64,000 nt of DNA from Helicobacter hepaticus ATCC 51449 (lineage in GTDB: Bacteria; Campylobacterota; Campylobacteria; Campylobacterales; Helicobacteraceae), in contig NC_004917.1 of assembly GCF_000007905.1 (NCBI RefSeq), forward strand, positions 248,001 to 312,000. The letters run 5' to 3'. Below are positions 1 through 9,131 of the stretch, piece by piece; within the stretch, counting starts at the first letter, position 1, and each line of letters begins with the position of its first letter. A program made the position numbers and the translations under genes. The notes under the pieces are model-generated. The model searched no databases and was not told the origin of the DNA. It saw only the letters and a program-made list of their open reading frames with translations.

Positions 1-1140
1 ATCTAAATACTCTGGGATATAGTAAGTGGGAGCATTAGGATAACCTTGAGGGGGAGAGACAGCCATAATCTTAGCTTCTAAAAGCATAGAATCTATATAT
101 AAATCTACCTTTTTTTGTGTCCAATCATTTGGTAAGTCAGTATCATATCGTCTAAAGCGTATTGTTTTTAGTCTTTCTTTAAATGCTAGTCGTGTTTGCT
201 TTGTGGATTGAGGGTCTCTAGGGTCTAGGAGTTTGCCTTCATCTATTTCTTTAATGCGTTTTTCTATCGTCCATCCATCTCCATCTACGGAATACCCATA
301 TAACATATTCAAATCCATTACCCAATCTACTCCCATTATCTCATCTATGTATGGGAGCATACCAAATCTATCTGGCTTTATGCTCTTAGCTAGAGCTATA
401 AGCTGTTGTTGGCGCAAAGGGTTTTTACGTAATCCTGATTTAAAAGTCCTAAAACTCCCCACATAATCCTTTCCATATATTTCTATGATTTTTAATATAC
501 CTCTATAATCTATTTTTGGATTAAGTTGTATATAGAGTATTGTAGATTGCACATATCGTGCGGTAAAACCTGTCAAATCTGAAGCAAAATATTCTGGATT
601 CCCTAGTATCCCTGCAGCTATACCCCATTCTGTAGCAAAGAATTCAGATTTTAATGTATCTTTATTCCTATCTACTTGATAAAAGATGTCTTCATATTCT
701 TTATTTATTACCCTACCCTTTTCATCTACTCCACCAATAGCATCAAAGGGTATATCTATGACTGCACTTCTTAATCCACTTCTTATTACTAAGTATTGGT
801 ATCTCTCTCTTTTAGTTTGTAAAGATTCATAATAGGCTTTTTCTTTTTTAGTCCAAGGGGCTATAGCTTTTTTTATAGGGTCTTTAAGATAGAGATTACG
901 AAAGCTTTGAAATTCTTTAAAATGGTTTGGATTTGTTTTAAGGGTTGGGTCTAGGTAGAGGGGTTTATATTGTTTCTTTGCTTCTTCCATTATCTGCCAA
1001 GCTTCTAGTAAGGCTTTAGAATATTCCTCTGTGTATTTGCCTGTTTCTACCTTGTTTTTTACAAAATGAATCTTATTTGTGCCTTTATCAACTTGCAAAA
1101 TAAGTCCATTAGGTGTAGTAATCTGATATGTCTCACTCAT
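1..1140 (-). CDS. Hypothetical protein, 3' end cut by the window edge
   Basis: An uninterrupted reading frame of 380 codons starts at the ATG at 1140 and runs off the window. A strong Shine-Dalgarno (AAGGAG) lies 6 bases before the ATG. It begins 27 bases after the stop of the 1,299-residue putative effector, so the two are probably co-transcribed. The product is hydrophilic, charged and rich in Lys, Tyr and Asp, with no signal peptide or membrane segment in the visible part. I do not recognise a family. Its position at the end of a T6SS cargo array suggests a cargo-associated protein, but that is inference only. Confidence 0.8.
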   Translation of the reverse strand, partial: MSETYQITTPNGLILQVDKGTNKIHFVKNKVETGKYTEEYSKALLEAWQIMEEAKKQYKPLYLDPTLKTNPNHFKEFQSFRNLYLKDPIKKAIAPWTKKEKAYYESLQTKRERYQYLVIRSGLRSAVIDIPFDAIGGVDEKGRVINKEYEDIFYQVDRNKDTLKSEFFATEWGIAAGILGNPEYFASDLTGFTARYVQSTILYIQLNPKIDYRGILKIIEIYGKDYVGSFRTFKSGLRKNPLRQQQLIALAKSIKPDRFGMLPYIDEIMGVDWVMDLNMLYGYSVDGDGWTIEKRIKEIDEGKLLDPRDPQSTKQTRLAFKERLKTIRFRRYDTDLPNDWTQKKVDLYIDSMLLEAKIMAVSPPQGYPNAPTYYIPEYLD

Positions 1141-1167
1141 TATTTCTCCTTAATCTTATTTAAAAAT

Positions 1168-4100
1168 CTATCCTAACCATAAGCCATCTTCTATAATGAT
1201 AGTCGTGGCTAATCGTCCTATGAATTTAGGACGTTTCTTGTCTTCTTGTGATTGTTTGTTATCTTCTTCGTCATTGTTTGCTCCCATAATAGTAGGTGTT
1301 GGCGGCTCATCAGCTTTACTATCATCATTCACCCCCACATACAACGCCCTCATATTATTCTGCCCTATAACATTAAGGCATTCTAATAATCGCCTTGCTT
1401 TGTTTCTATCTTCTTTTTCACTTTTTGTATGAGTAAAATAATAGTCTTTATACTCTGCTAAGATTTCTAGGACTTCATTATAAGCATCAATGGCTGATGC
1501 CTCCCCTTTTCTTTCTCTTGCCTTAAATTCCTTATACAAACTACTCTCCTCTGGCACTTGGTATTTGCGTATATTATCTAGGGATATATGGCTTGTTGTG
1601 TTTGTGATATTGCCTTTGCTATCTACACTCTTATGATGAAAGAATGTATAATCTGGCACTTGTTTATTATAATGTATCTCATAATCTTGCTTATCTTTTG
1701 CCCTTCGCTTCTCATCGATGATGAGATAAGCTAGAAGCTTTGTAAGCAAGAATTCTTGTAAGACATTGCTGTTGTTTTGTCGTAATAAATAGGCTAGTCC
1801 GATATGATGTGTCAGCCCACCTGTGCAAAGCTCTGTGCCATATATCATTGATTGTAAATCAAAAGACATAAATTTGGAATGCACTAACATAGGATAGTAG
1901 GTGAGCTCCCTGTCTTTTTTGATGGCTTGATTTTGGTCATTAAGCTCTAGGAAGCTCTCTACTCTTTTTAACGCATAGGGTAAATCATAATAAAAGCTAT
2001 AACGTTTGTGCATAATGCTCTCAAACTCTTTTTGGTATGCCTCATAATTGGTGCTGAAAAAATGATTCAGCATAATATCTAGTGCTATACCTACTGCGGT
2101 TGCAGCAGCATTAGCGTTGAGTTGATAAATAATCTTATTATAACGAAATTGCTTGATTTGAGAGAAAATTTCTCGTGCTTGAAGTGTGCCTATAAGGTGT
2201 GATTGTGCCTTACCACTGCTATATGTAAAGCAAATTTTATCAATCAATGCTTTGTCTTTGGGTGAGCTCATAGTTTGCTTTAGCTTTTCTTTGATAGCTT
2301 GGAGGTTTAATCTTTTGACATTTTTATCAATGTGTTCAAGGATAAAAGCAGTTTTTGCCTCAAAATGTGCTATTTGTGCTTGAGTGCGTCTTAGCTCTAC
2401 TTGGGCAAAGCCTTTGAGGAAATTTTCTCTAATCTCTTTGTTTTTTGGATTTGCCAATTCTTCGATTTTTGCTTTTATCTTATTTACAATATCTACTTTA
2501 TCATTCAATTTTCTTGATGTGTCTTGAACTCCTCCATTAATCTCAATATGCACGCGTATCGTTGTAGGATATGATAAGAATAGCACTCCTCCTATTTCTG
2601 TAAGCAATACCCGATACAAAGCAAGTTTTGAGCTTTGAGTTTTATTTAGATATTCAAGGGTATTGATAAAAATCGCAAGGCAATGCTTTGTCGTATCAAT
2701 CATATCTTCGTGAGCGAAATTCATAAAGGGGCATATTATGCCTAATATCTTAGAGAGTGAGTTATAAAATACTTCTTGTGTGCGTTCTTGCTGCACAATC
2801 TTTTTATATTCTTCTCCATATTTTTCGATTTGTGCTAGCTCTTGCTCTAGCTCCTTATCTAAATCAATCCCTACAATTTGTTGAATCTCATCATCAAATG
2901 CTTTTGCATCATTATTGGCAATATCAGTATTTATAAACCCTCTAAGATAGTCCAAGAAGTCTTTACTTAGCTCTGTCTTTTGTGGGTTTGGGGGTTGCAA
3001 TAATTGTTCTTGTAAAACTTTTGCAATTCGGGCATTTTGAGGTGGTTTTTTGTATGATATATGATAGATTGGTGGTTTCGTTAGCTCAAACTCCCACTCC
3101 CAAGTTTTATTTAAACAAGAGACTTGAAGACAATCTTGGGCTATGAAAAAGGGGTCGATACTTATTGGTTTATCTACAATAATTTTACTTTTCAACTCAA
3201 AGCTTGGAAAATGTGTCTTAAACACATAGAGTCCATAAAAAAGCGTAAAAATCGCTAATAAAGAATTATCCAAGTTTGTATTGCTATTATGGAAATATTG
3301 TAATTGGGTAAGAAAATCTTTAGCTGTTTGCTCTTCTTTTTTAATAATATCCTCAATCTCTTTTGGAGTTTTAAAGAATTGGTTTATATAATCTATACCA
3401 TAGGATTTTTTTATGTGATTTAATTGAGATGTTTTTTTATTCATTAAATCATACAAGGTCATATTGCCGGGTGAATAATTTGAATAAAAGCTTGTATCGT
3501 ACTGTGTATGTAATTGTTGTAGTTCTTTTTGTGCTTTTTTATAGGATTCGTTATTTTCAAAACTCGCTTTAATCTTATTCATATCTACTCTCACAAATGG
3601 CGAAAGCTGCACCATATAAGGCTCATCATCTTTTTTATTGATTTCTATCCTATATGTGCTGTAATCTCTTGTGGTGTTGTAGCTTTTCTTTTTGCCCTCT
3701 CTTGAGAGAGTAAGCTCTTGTTTGGTGCGATTGTTTATATCGTCTTTAATTGTATTACCAATGATGTGTTGGGTAATCGTCTCTGTAAGCTTTGCATTAT
3801 ATTTGCTTGGGGCATTGGTGATAATAAGATAATTTTTTGCCATATTTGTAGTGTGATTATTGGGGTATTGAGTGTTTTTGTTATTCAAAATTTCAGCTAA
3901 TAGAGCGGAATTAAAATGTGGAGATTCTATATAGGCAAGATGATTGAAGTATCGCACTGCTTGGAGCATATGTGTAAGAAGAGATACGTCTTTGATATTT
4001 TGTTGTTTAGTTTCATTTTGGTGTATGTGGAGCATTTGAGCTTTTATACTATTGTGTTGTGTTTTGGGTAGGGTAATTGCTTTTTGAGCTAATAGGTTTG

Positions 4101-5067
4101 GAATATCTATCATAGAGCCAAACTCACCCTTAAAAGCGATAGATTGAGCACACGATAATAACGTATTTTCCAAATAAAGATTAAAGCCTGATAAGTCAAG
4201 AAATTCTATTTTTTTCTTGTCTGTCTCTTGTGTGCTTTCCACAATCAGCATACAAGAGAGTAGTTGTGTGTTTGCAAGCTGTATATACATTGCTAACTCG
4301 GTGGCAAGAAACTCTATGATTGGATTTTTGATATAGCTATATTTGTTATTTTTAGCATCTTGATAGTCCATAAGTGATGAAAGCAATACTGCAGATATAC
4401 CTAGCAATATGATTGCTGCACCTCCACCTGTGGCAATAGTAAGAATCACGCCAAAGATTGTTTTTATGATATTTTTATAATCATCGTTATTTTTATCCTC
4501 TAGGGCTTGTTTGATATACTGCTCTAGCTTATTAAAAAGTTGCTCAATATTTGCCTTAGCATCTGCTTTTATCATATCTGCAAACAAGTTAGATTCTATG
4601 AATTCCTTAATCTGTTTTATTACTTCATTTTTAGGTTTTATTAGAGAAATCTTATTTATATTTTCAGACTTGATGTCATCAAGCATAGTCTCTAGGTTTT
4701 CATATTGCTTAGCTGTATTAATCTTTGCAGATTCTTTAATAGAATCTAATAGGGTTTTGATGATAGTGTCATCATTGCAATATGTCTTTAGGGTAATATG
4801 TTTGGGTAGGTTGTAGGGTTGTTTTGTTCCCAAGATTTGTTCTTGACTTAATGTCTCAAAGCTGTGTATAGTTGCATCAACGTGCGTTTGCTGTAATTTA
4901 TTTAGGATTTCTTGCCCTAGATTCTGTGGTGATTGGTTATTATGCGTAATGAGATTTGCATTCATATTTGGACAAAGAAATATAATCTGATGTATTGTTT
5001 TATGTGTCTTTAAGCCTAACATATTATCAATTTCTTGTAATAATTCTTCTTTGCTTGAAATTATCAT
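1168..5067 (-). CDS. Very large putative T6SS cargo protein
   Basis: About 1,299 residues. I chose the ATG at 5067 because AGAGG lies 8 bases upstream; an in-frame GTG at 5076 sits almost on that signal. Around residues 200-235 there is one strong hydrophobic stretch containing a GGG turn, which could form a membrane hairpin. The rest is helical, Lys/Glu-rich and without a signal peptide. I see no known catalytic motif. It follows a full-length PAAR-like gene, the usual place for a T6SS effector. Large soluble proteins with a short hydrophobic hairpin are seen among membrane-damaging (VasX-like) effectors, but I cannot show homology. No membrane-type immunity gene is visible next to it; the downstream gene at 1-1140 would be the only candidate. 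Confidence 0.75.
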   Translation of the reverse strand: MIISSKEELLQEIDNMLGLKTHKTIHQIIFLCPNMNANLITHNNQSPQNLGQEILNKLQQTHVDATIHSFETLSQEQILGTKQPYNLPKHITLKTYCNDDTIIKTLLDSIKESAKINTAKQYENLETMLDDIKSENINKISLIKPKNEVIKQIKEFIESNLFADMIKADAKANIEQLFNKLEQYIKQALEDKNNDDYKNIIKTIFGVILTIATGGGAAIILLGISAVLLSSLMDYQDAKNNKYSYIKNPIIEFLATELAMYIQLANTQLLSCMLIVESTQETDKKKIEFLDLSGFNLYLENTLLSCAQSIAFKGEFGSMIDIPNLLAQKAITLPKTQHNSIKAQMLHIHQNETKQQNIKDVSLLTHMLQAVRYFNHLAYIESPHFNSALLAEILNNKNTQYPNNHTTNMAKNYLIITNAPSKYNAKLTETITQHIIGNTIKDDINNRTKQELTLSREGKKKSYNTTRDYSTYRIEINKKDDEPYMVQLSPFVRVDMNKIKASFENNESYKKAQKELQQLHTQYDTSFYSNYSPGNMTLYDLMNKKTSQLNHIKKSYGIDYINQFFKTPKEIEDIIKKEEQTAKDFLTQLQYFHNSNTNLDNSLLAIFTLFYGLYVFKTHFPSFELKSKIIVDKPISIDPFFIAQDCLQVSCLNKTWEWEFELTKPPIYHISYKKPPQNARIAKVLQEQLLQPPNPQKTELSKDFLDYLRGFINTDIANNDAKAFDDEIQQIVGIDLDKELEQELAQIEKYGEEYKKIVQQERTQEVFYNSLSKILGIICPFMNFAHEDMIDTTKHCLAIFINTLEYLNKTQSSKLALYRVLLTEIGGVLFLSYPTTIRVHIEINGGVQDTSRKLNDKVDIVNKIKAKIEELANPKNKEIRENFLKGFAQVELRRTQAQIAHFEAKTAFILEHIDKNVKRLNLQAIKEKLKQTMSSPKDKALIDKICFTYSSGKAQSHLIGTLQAREIFSQIKQFRYNKIIYQLNANAAATAVGIALDIMLNHFFSTNYEAYQKEFESIMHKRYSFYYDLPYALKRVESFLELNDQNQAIKKDRELTYYPMLVHSKFMSFDLQSMIYGTELCTGGLTHHIGLAYLLRQNNSNVLQEFLLTKLLAYLIIDEKRRAKDKQDYEIHYNKQVPDYTFFHHKSVDSKGNITNTTSHISLDNIRKYQVPEESSLYKEFKARERKGEASAIDAYNEVLEILAEYKDYYFTHTKSEKEDRNKARRLLECLNVIGQNNMRALYVGVNDDSKADEPPTPTIMGANNDEEDNKQSQEDKKRPKFIGRLATTIIIEDGLWLG

Positions 5068-5099
5068 TTGAGCCACCTCTTTTACACAATCCTTATTCT

Positions 5100-5105
5100 A
5101 TCATA
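5100..5105 (-). promoter_or_regulatory. Possible -10 box for the 1,299-residue gene
   Basis: TATGAT on the minus strand, 32 bases before the ATG at 5067, in the roughly 100-base gap after the PAAR-like gene. Helicobacter vegetative promoters are recognised mainly by the -10 element. No clear -35 is visible. Confidence 0.3.
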
Positions 5106-5172
5106 AAATTCTCTTAAGCGTATTTTTGCTTATGTATTCTTAGGTATTGTCTCTTTTAGATATTTGTATTTC

Positions 5173-6729
5173 CTATTCCCCAAATTCCCAATACTTCTCT
5201 TTGTAGCCTCCATTGATAAGGGTAATAGTCAATAGAGAGTCTATGATTTGTTGTTTTGTGTTGTTTTGAGAATTTTTAGATTCTTTAGCCTGTTGTGCTT
5301 GTCTTTCTCTATCCTTGGATTCTATGGTAGAATCCAATCCATTAGCTAACTCGATCTCTAGTCTTTGTGCTTTGTAAGGTGTGTGTAGTGTAAGAATAGT
5401 AGCATTATTAGGATTAAAATCTAATCCTACCTGCATAGAGTCTTCTATCTTAAATGCTGTAAAAGTGCAGTGATTATAGAGATAGTGATACTTTCCTATG
5501 CCATAGTCTTTATGTTCATAGTTTCTATAATATTCTTTAAAGAGTTTAGGGAGAGATTGGGGGATAAGGAGTATGAGAATAAGGGCATTAGAATCTAATT
5601 GTAAGGATAGATATTGATAAAGATAGTCTTTGGCATAAGTTTGTTTTAAACTAGAGTAGAGTTTAGAGAGTATATCTTGCAGAGTAGAATCTAAACTATT
5701 ATCATTTAATATTTCCGCCTCTAATGCTTGAGTATCCTTAGCTATATCAATATGAAGAGCATCTAGTGGTGTATCATTGTTGGATTCTATAATACTATCA
5801 TTAAGCTTTATTCTATATATAGGAAGATTATCTTTTTGAGAAGGACAGATTTTATAGTGTAGCCTTAGTATGGGTTTATGAAATTCTATTTGTGCCTTTA
5901 AAGCTTCTTTAGTGATATTCTTAGTATGAGTAGGACTAGGGGCATTGATTTTATAACTATTAGGTTTAGGAATACAAATAAGTGGAACTCCCTTATCAGA
6001 GAATACTCCAGAGCTTACTAAATCTTGCATTATAGGATAATCTTCATTATGCTTTTTTAATCCACGAGAGCTAGGAAGTATGAGTGCTACTTGTGTGCAA
6101 GGTCCTCCACTTATAGGAGGATTAGGACAACCTACAATAGAGCTATAGAGTAAATCGGTTTCTAATATAAAAGGAATATTCTTATCTTGAATACTTTTAC
6201 CTAGATTAGATTTTAATTGCACTACTCCTCCGTGAGAGCATTTCATCTCATTATCTTCTAGTATAGGGTGAAGCATTGCAATGCTTAAAGGTTGTAATTG
6301 TTCTTTGTGTTGTTTTTGTTCTCTTTGTATGATAGCTTTATCTTGTTTTTCTTTAGATTCTTTGTTTGTGAGTTCTAGTTTAATATTTAAACTAGAATCT
6401 AAGAGAGAATAATTTAAAAGAGTAAGAGTAGAAGCATTTAAAAAGATAGTAAGTGTGCCTAGATTATTTTCTTCATCTTTAGGGGAGAAGTGATAGATAG
6501 GAAGAGATTCATCTAATCCTGTGTTGGAGTTAGAATCTAATTCACCAAAGAAGTATGTAGAGAGAGGATTAGAAGATTCTGTGCCTCCTGTGAGTTCTAT
6601 GCCCATAAAATATAATTTAGAGTTTAGAGTGTCTATGTTTTTAGAATCTAATTCCTCCATATCAATTATTTGATTATCATAAGCAAAGATTGTTTCTTTT
6701 GTTTTGGTTGTGTTATTTGTTTCAGACAT
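5173..6729 (-). CDS. PAAR-like T6SS spike tip protein, full-length copy
   Basis: 518 residues. Residues about 150-255 form a PAAR-like (DUF4280-type) tip domain with the signature Cys164-Ser-His166-Gly-Gly, then Gly-Cys201-Pro and a Gly-Gly-Pro-Cys211-Thr turn. Such proteins cap the VgrG spike and carry effectors. A hydrophilic extension before the domain and a 260-residue C-terminal extension rich in Leu, Ser and Tyr are of unknown function. Its start overlaps the end of the upstream effector by 8 bases, so the genes are translationally coupled. Residues 46-238 are repeated almost unchanged in the gene at 8448-9131 and partly in the one at 11509-12569. This is the only copy that keeps the whole PAAR fold, including the last two cysteines. 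Confidence 0.75.
   Translation of the reverse strand: MSETNNTTKTKETIFAYDNQIIDMEELDSKNIDTLNSKLYFMGIELTGGTESSNPLSTYFFGELDSNSNTGLDESLPIYHFSPKDEENNLGTLTIFLNASTLTLLNYSLLDSSLNIKLELTNKESKEKQDKAIIQREQKQHKEQLQPLSIAMLHPILEDNEMKCSHGGVVQLKSNLGKSIQDKNIPFILETDLLYSSIVGCPNPPISGGPCTQVALILPSSRGLKKHNEDYPIMQDLVSSGVFSDKGVPLICIPKPNSYKINAPSPTHTKNITKEALKAQIEFHKPILRLHYKICPSQKDNLPIYRIKLNDSIIESNNDTPLDALHIDIAKDTQALEAEILNDNSLDSTLQDILSKLYSSLKQTYAKDYLYQYLSLQLDSNALILILLIPQSLPKLFKEYYRNYEHKDYGIGKYHYLYNHCTFTAFKIEDSMQVGLDFNPNNATILTLHTPYKAQRLEIELANGLDSTIESKDRERQAQQAKESKNSQNNTKQQIIDSLLTITLINGGYKEKYWEFGE
6016..6594 (-). repeat. PAAR block repeat, copy A
   Basis: About 580 bases coding for residues 46-238 of the full-length PAAR-like protein. 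It matches 8451-9032 with only a few visible base changes (for example near 6029 and 6065), far closer than the flanking sequence, which is unrelated on both sides. A long near-identical direct repeat of this kind can support homologous recombination or gene conversion. Confidence 0.9.
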
Positions 6730-8059
6730 TTTCTATCTCTTTTGTTTGAACTTGAAATTGCTTATTTATCTTTGAAAGCTTATGATAACTTTTGCTCCAA
6801 TATTTATCGCTTTGTATTCCTGCTAGAACATTCAAGTAAAATTCATTTGCAGCTTCCTGATAACTCTCTGAAACTTTACCATAGTCATATTTATGATACA
6901 GCATTCTTGATAGGATTTTATCTCTAGGAATAAAGATAAAAGGATAAAATTTGCTAATGGAACAATTATTAGCAGGAATATTTAAGTCAAAATTCTCTAC
7001 CGCAATAGGATTATAATCATTTTCTGCCTTTAGAGATTTGATTTTATTTTCTTGTCGGTCGTAATAAATTAATTCAAAATCTCCTTTTGTATCTGTATGG
7101 ACAATTTTATCAAGTCTTGTTTGTAAGATTATATCAAGAATATTGTAAATTTCTTTCACATTAAATAAAACCTTTAGGATTAAATCCTTTTGTTCTTGGT
7201 CTAAATCCATATTCTTTAACGATGGATTATTTTCTATATAAAGCTGATGGAAACAAGGGTGTTGGATAAAAGTCCTAGCCCACTCTCTAAAAGCTTTTGC
7301 TCCTTTAATGGATTCTAAGTTAGAATCTATGGCTTGGAATTTGAGGAAAGTAGAATTGCAAAATTTAAGATAGGGGAACAATTCTTTTAAATCTTTAAAT
7401 ACAGGAATATCGGGTATCCATTCTTTGATATTAAAAACTTCTATACCTATGCTATCTAGTTTGTGTAAAACCCAAGTGGTGCAGTTGTGGAGGGGAAGAG
7501 CTTTGATAGGAGGCAAAGATAAAGAAGTGTCAAATGGCATAGAATTATAATACAAATTCTCTTTCAATGTTTCAAGGCTTATCATTTTGCTATTATCTTG
7601 TTGTAAATTAGGATTTCTATTGCTTGTTTGTGCTACTTCTTTTTTAATCTCATCAAGTAAAAATTCATATTGTTCTTGTGAAACTTCAAATACACAACGA
7701 TTAGATTTATCAAAGGTGCTTTTATCCCTTAAGGCATAATCATAATTTTTAATGTTCTCATTCCATTGAGGGACAAAATGATTATTTTCAAACACTTTAC
7801 CCCAATGGCTCACACTAGATTCCACAGGTGCAAAGCCATAAAAGCCATCGTTAAATTCTACATTTTCAAAGTTCTCATACCATTTGATTTCTTCTTTTCT
7901 CCAAAGTTTCATTTTTCCTTCATTGTAATCCCAATATGTTATTTCTTTTTCATATTTTATAGTATCTAATTCATTAGGATGTTTGCGTGTAAGTCCTAGA
8001 AAGGCGTGAGGGATATTGCCTTTCATTGGGTGGATATAGATTGTTATAAAGTATGGCAT
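6722..8059 (-). CDS. Putative T6SS effector, permuted papain-like (NlpC/P60-like) fold
   Basis: 445 residues, start fixed by AAGGAA before the ATG. The layout is an N-terminal His18 in a His-Ala-Phe-Leu-Gly-Leu strand, a Gly-Phe-Tyr-Gly-Phe-Ala-Pro segment near 72-78, Lys-Val-Phe-x-Asn-Asn-His94, a helix with Ser-x-x-Gln-Tyr near 127-131, then Asn192-Cys193-Thr at a helix start. His first and Cys later is the order found in circularly permuted papain-fold enzymes (YiiX/LRAT type), which cleave amide or ester bonds. A 250-residue helical C-terminus follows. The effector at 9124-10914 shares every one of these landmarks. The preceding 122-residue membrane protein is the likely immunity partner. 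Substrate (peptidoglycan, lipid or protein) is unknown. Confidence 0.6.
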   Translation of the reverse strand: MPYFITIYIHPMKGNIPHAFLGLTRKHPNELDTIKYEKEITYWDYNEGKMKLWRKEEIKWYENFENVEFNDGFYGFAPVESSVSHWGKVFENNHFVPQWNENIKNYDYALRDKSTFDKSNRCVFEVSQEQYEFLLDEIKKEVAQTSNRNPNLQQDNSKMISLETLKENLYYNSMPFDTSLSLPPIKALPLHNCTTWVLHKLDSIGIEVFNIKEWIPDIPVFKDLKELFPYLKFCNSTFLKFQAIDSNLESIKGAKAFREWARTFIQHPCFHQLYIENNPSLKNMDLDQEQKDLILKVLFNVKEIYNILDIILQTRLDKIVHTDTKGDFELIYYDRQENKIKSLKAENDYNPIAVENFDLNIPANNCSISKFYPFIFIPRDKILSRMLYHKYDYGKVSESYQEAANEFYLNVLAGIQSDKYWSKSYHKLSKINKQFQVQTKEIENV

Positions 8060-8068
8060 TGAAATTCC

Positions 8069-8437
8069 TTATTTGCCAGTGGTCGCAAATCCATAAGCCA
8101 ACCACCACCAAAAACTTGTTGATAATATAAATACAAACCAAAAGCTTGAATTGTAAATTTTGTATTTAATTATACTTTTTTTTTCTAAGAAAAACCAAAT
8201 TCCAAAGAAAAACAAAGGACATAACATAAGCCAAAGAGCAATAAAGAAAAAATCATTTAAAATATTTAGATTTCCCAAATAATAAGATGTTGAATTAAAA
8301 ACATAAATTAAAAACTTCCTAACAAATTGTGCGATTAAGCTTGCTGGGATAAAAAATATAAAATAAGAAGCTATTGTTAATGCCCAACATATCAAACAAT
8401 CTAAAATAAATTTACCCCATTTGAATTTTTCTTGCAA
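8069..8437 (-). CDS. Small membrane protein, probable immunity protein
   Basis: 122 residues with three or four hydrophobic segments: a helix near 12-35, a second near 60-85 and a last near 95-115. Translation probably starts at a TTG at 8437, preceded by GAGGAG at suitable spacing; no in-frame ATG fits better. It lies between a truncated PAAR-like gene and the effector at 6722-8059, 9 bases before that effector. Inner-membrane immunity proteins usually protect against effectors acting in or across the membrane. No family recognised; the function is inferred from position only. Confidence 0.55.
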   Translation of the reverse strand: MQEKFKWGKFILDCLICWALTIASYFIFFIPASLIAQFVRKFLIYVFNSTSYYLGNLNILNDFFFIALWLMLCPLFFFGIWFFLEKKSIIKYKIYNSSFWFVFILSTSFWWWLAYGFATTGK

Positions 8438-8447
8438 TTCATTCTCC

Positions 8448-9131
8448 TCACGAAACTAAATCCTGCATTATAGGATAATCTTCATTATGCTTTTTTAATC
8501 CACGAGAACTAGGAAGTATGAGTGCTACTTGTGTGCAAGGTCCTCCACTTATAGGAGGATTAGGACAACCTACAATAGAGCTATAGAGTAAATCGGTTTC
8601 TAATATAAAAGGAATATTCTTATCTTGAATACTTTTACCTAGATTAGATTTTAATTGCACTACTCCTCCGTGAGAGCATTTCATCTCATTATCTTCTAGT
8701 ATAGGGTGAAGCATTGCAATGCTTAAAGGTTGTAATTGTTCTTTGTGTTGTTTTTGTTCTCTTTGTATGATAGCTTTATCTTGTTTTTCTTTAGATTCTT
8801 TGTTTGTGAGTTCTAGTTTAATATTTAAACTAGAATCTAAGAGAGAATAATTTAAAAGAGTAAGAGTAGAAGCATTTAAAAAGATAGTAAGTGTGCCTAG
8901 ATTATTTTCTTCATCTTTAGGGGAGAAGTGATAGATAGGAAGAGATTCATCTAATCCTGTGTTGGAGTTAGAATCTAATTCACCAAAGAAGTATGTAGAG
9001 AGAGGATTAGAAGATTCTGTGCCTCCTGTGAGGTGAAAACCTTTAAAGTGTATATCTGTATAACCTTGATTTTGTAAGTCTAAGACATCTAAAAATACTT
9101 TATCTTTTCTTTCAATAAATATATTAGGCAT
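8448..9131 (-). CDS. Truncated PAAR-like protein, second copy
   Basis: 227 residues. From residue 34 to the end it matches residues 46-238 of the full-length copy at 5173-6729, with only scattered base differences, then stops with TGA a few bases into divergent sequence. The first 33 residues are unrelated to the other copies. It keeps the Cys-Ser-His and Gly-Gly-Pro-Cys landmarks but lacks the last part of the tip fold and the whole C-terminal extension. Its start overlaps the upstream effector by 8 bases. It may be a recombination remnant or a short tip protein; the sharp end of identity favours a displaced remnant. Confidence 0.65.
   Translation of the reverse strand: MPNIFIERKDKVFLDVLDLQNQGYTDIHFKGFHLTGGTESSNPLSTYFFGELDSNSNTGLDESLPIYHFSPKDEENNLGTLTIFLNASTLTLLNYSLLDSSLNIKLELTNKESKEKQDKAIIQREQKQHKEQLQPLSIAMLHPILEDNEMKCSHGGVVQLKSNLGKSIQDKNIPFILETDLLYSSIVGCPNPPISGGPCTQVALILPSSRGLKKHNEDYPIMQDLVS
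8451..9032 (-). repeat. PAAR block repeat, copy B
   Basis: Direct repeat of 6016-6594. Identity begins at the codons for Leu-Thr-Gly-Gly-Thr-Glu and ends at Asp-Leu-Val, where the short copy stops. Recombination between copies A and B would delete or swap the 2.4 kb holding the membrane immunity gene and the 445-residue effector. Confidence 0.9.

Noticed and set aside
5173-5300. An Rhs-type toxin at the end of the PAAR-like protein
   Set aside because: No YD repeats or core-cleavage motif are present; the C-terminal extension is Leu/Ser/Tyr-rich without such signatures.
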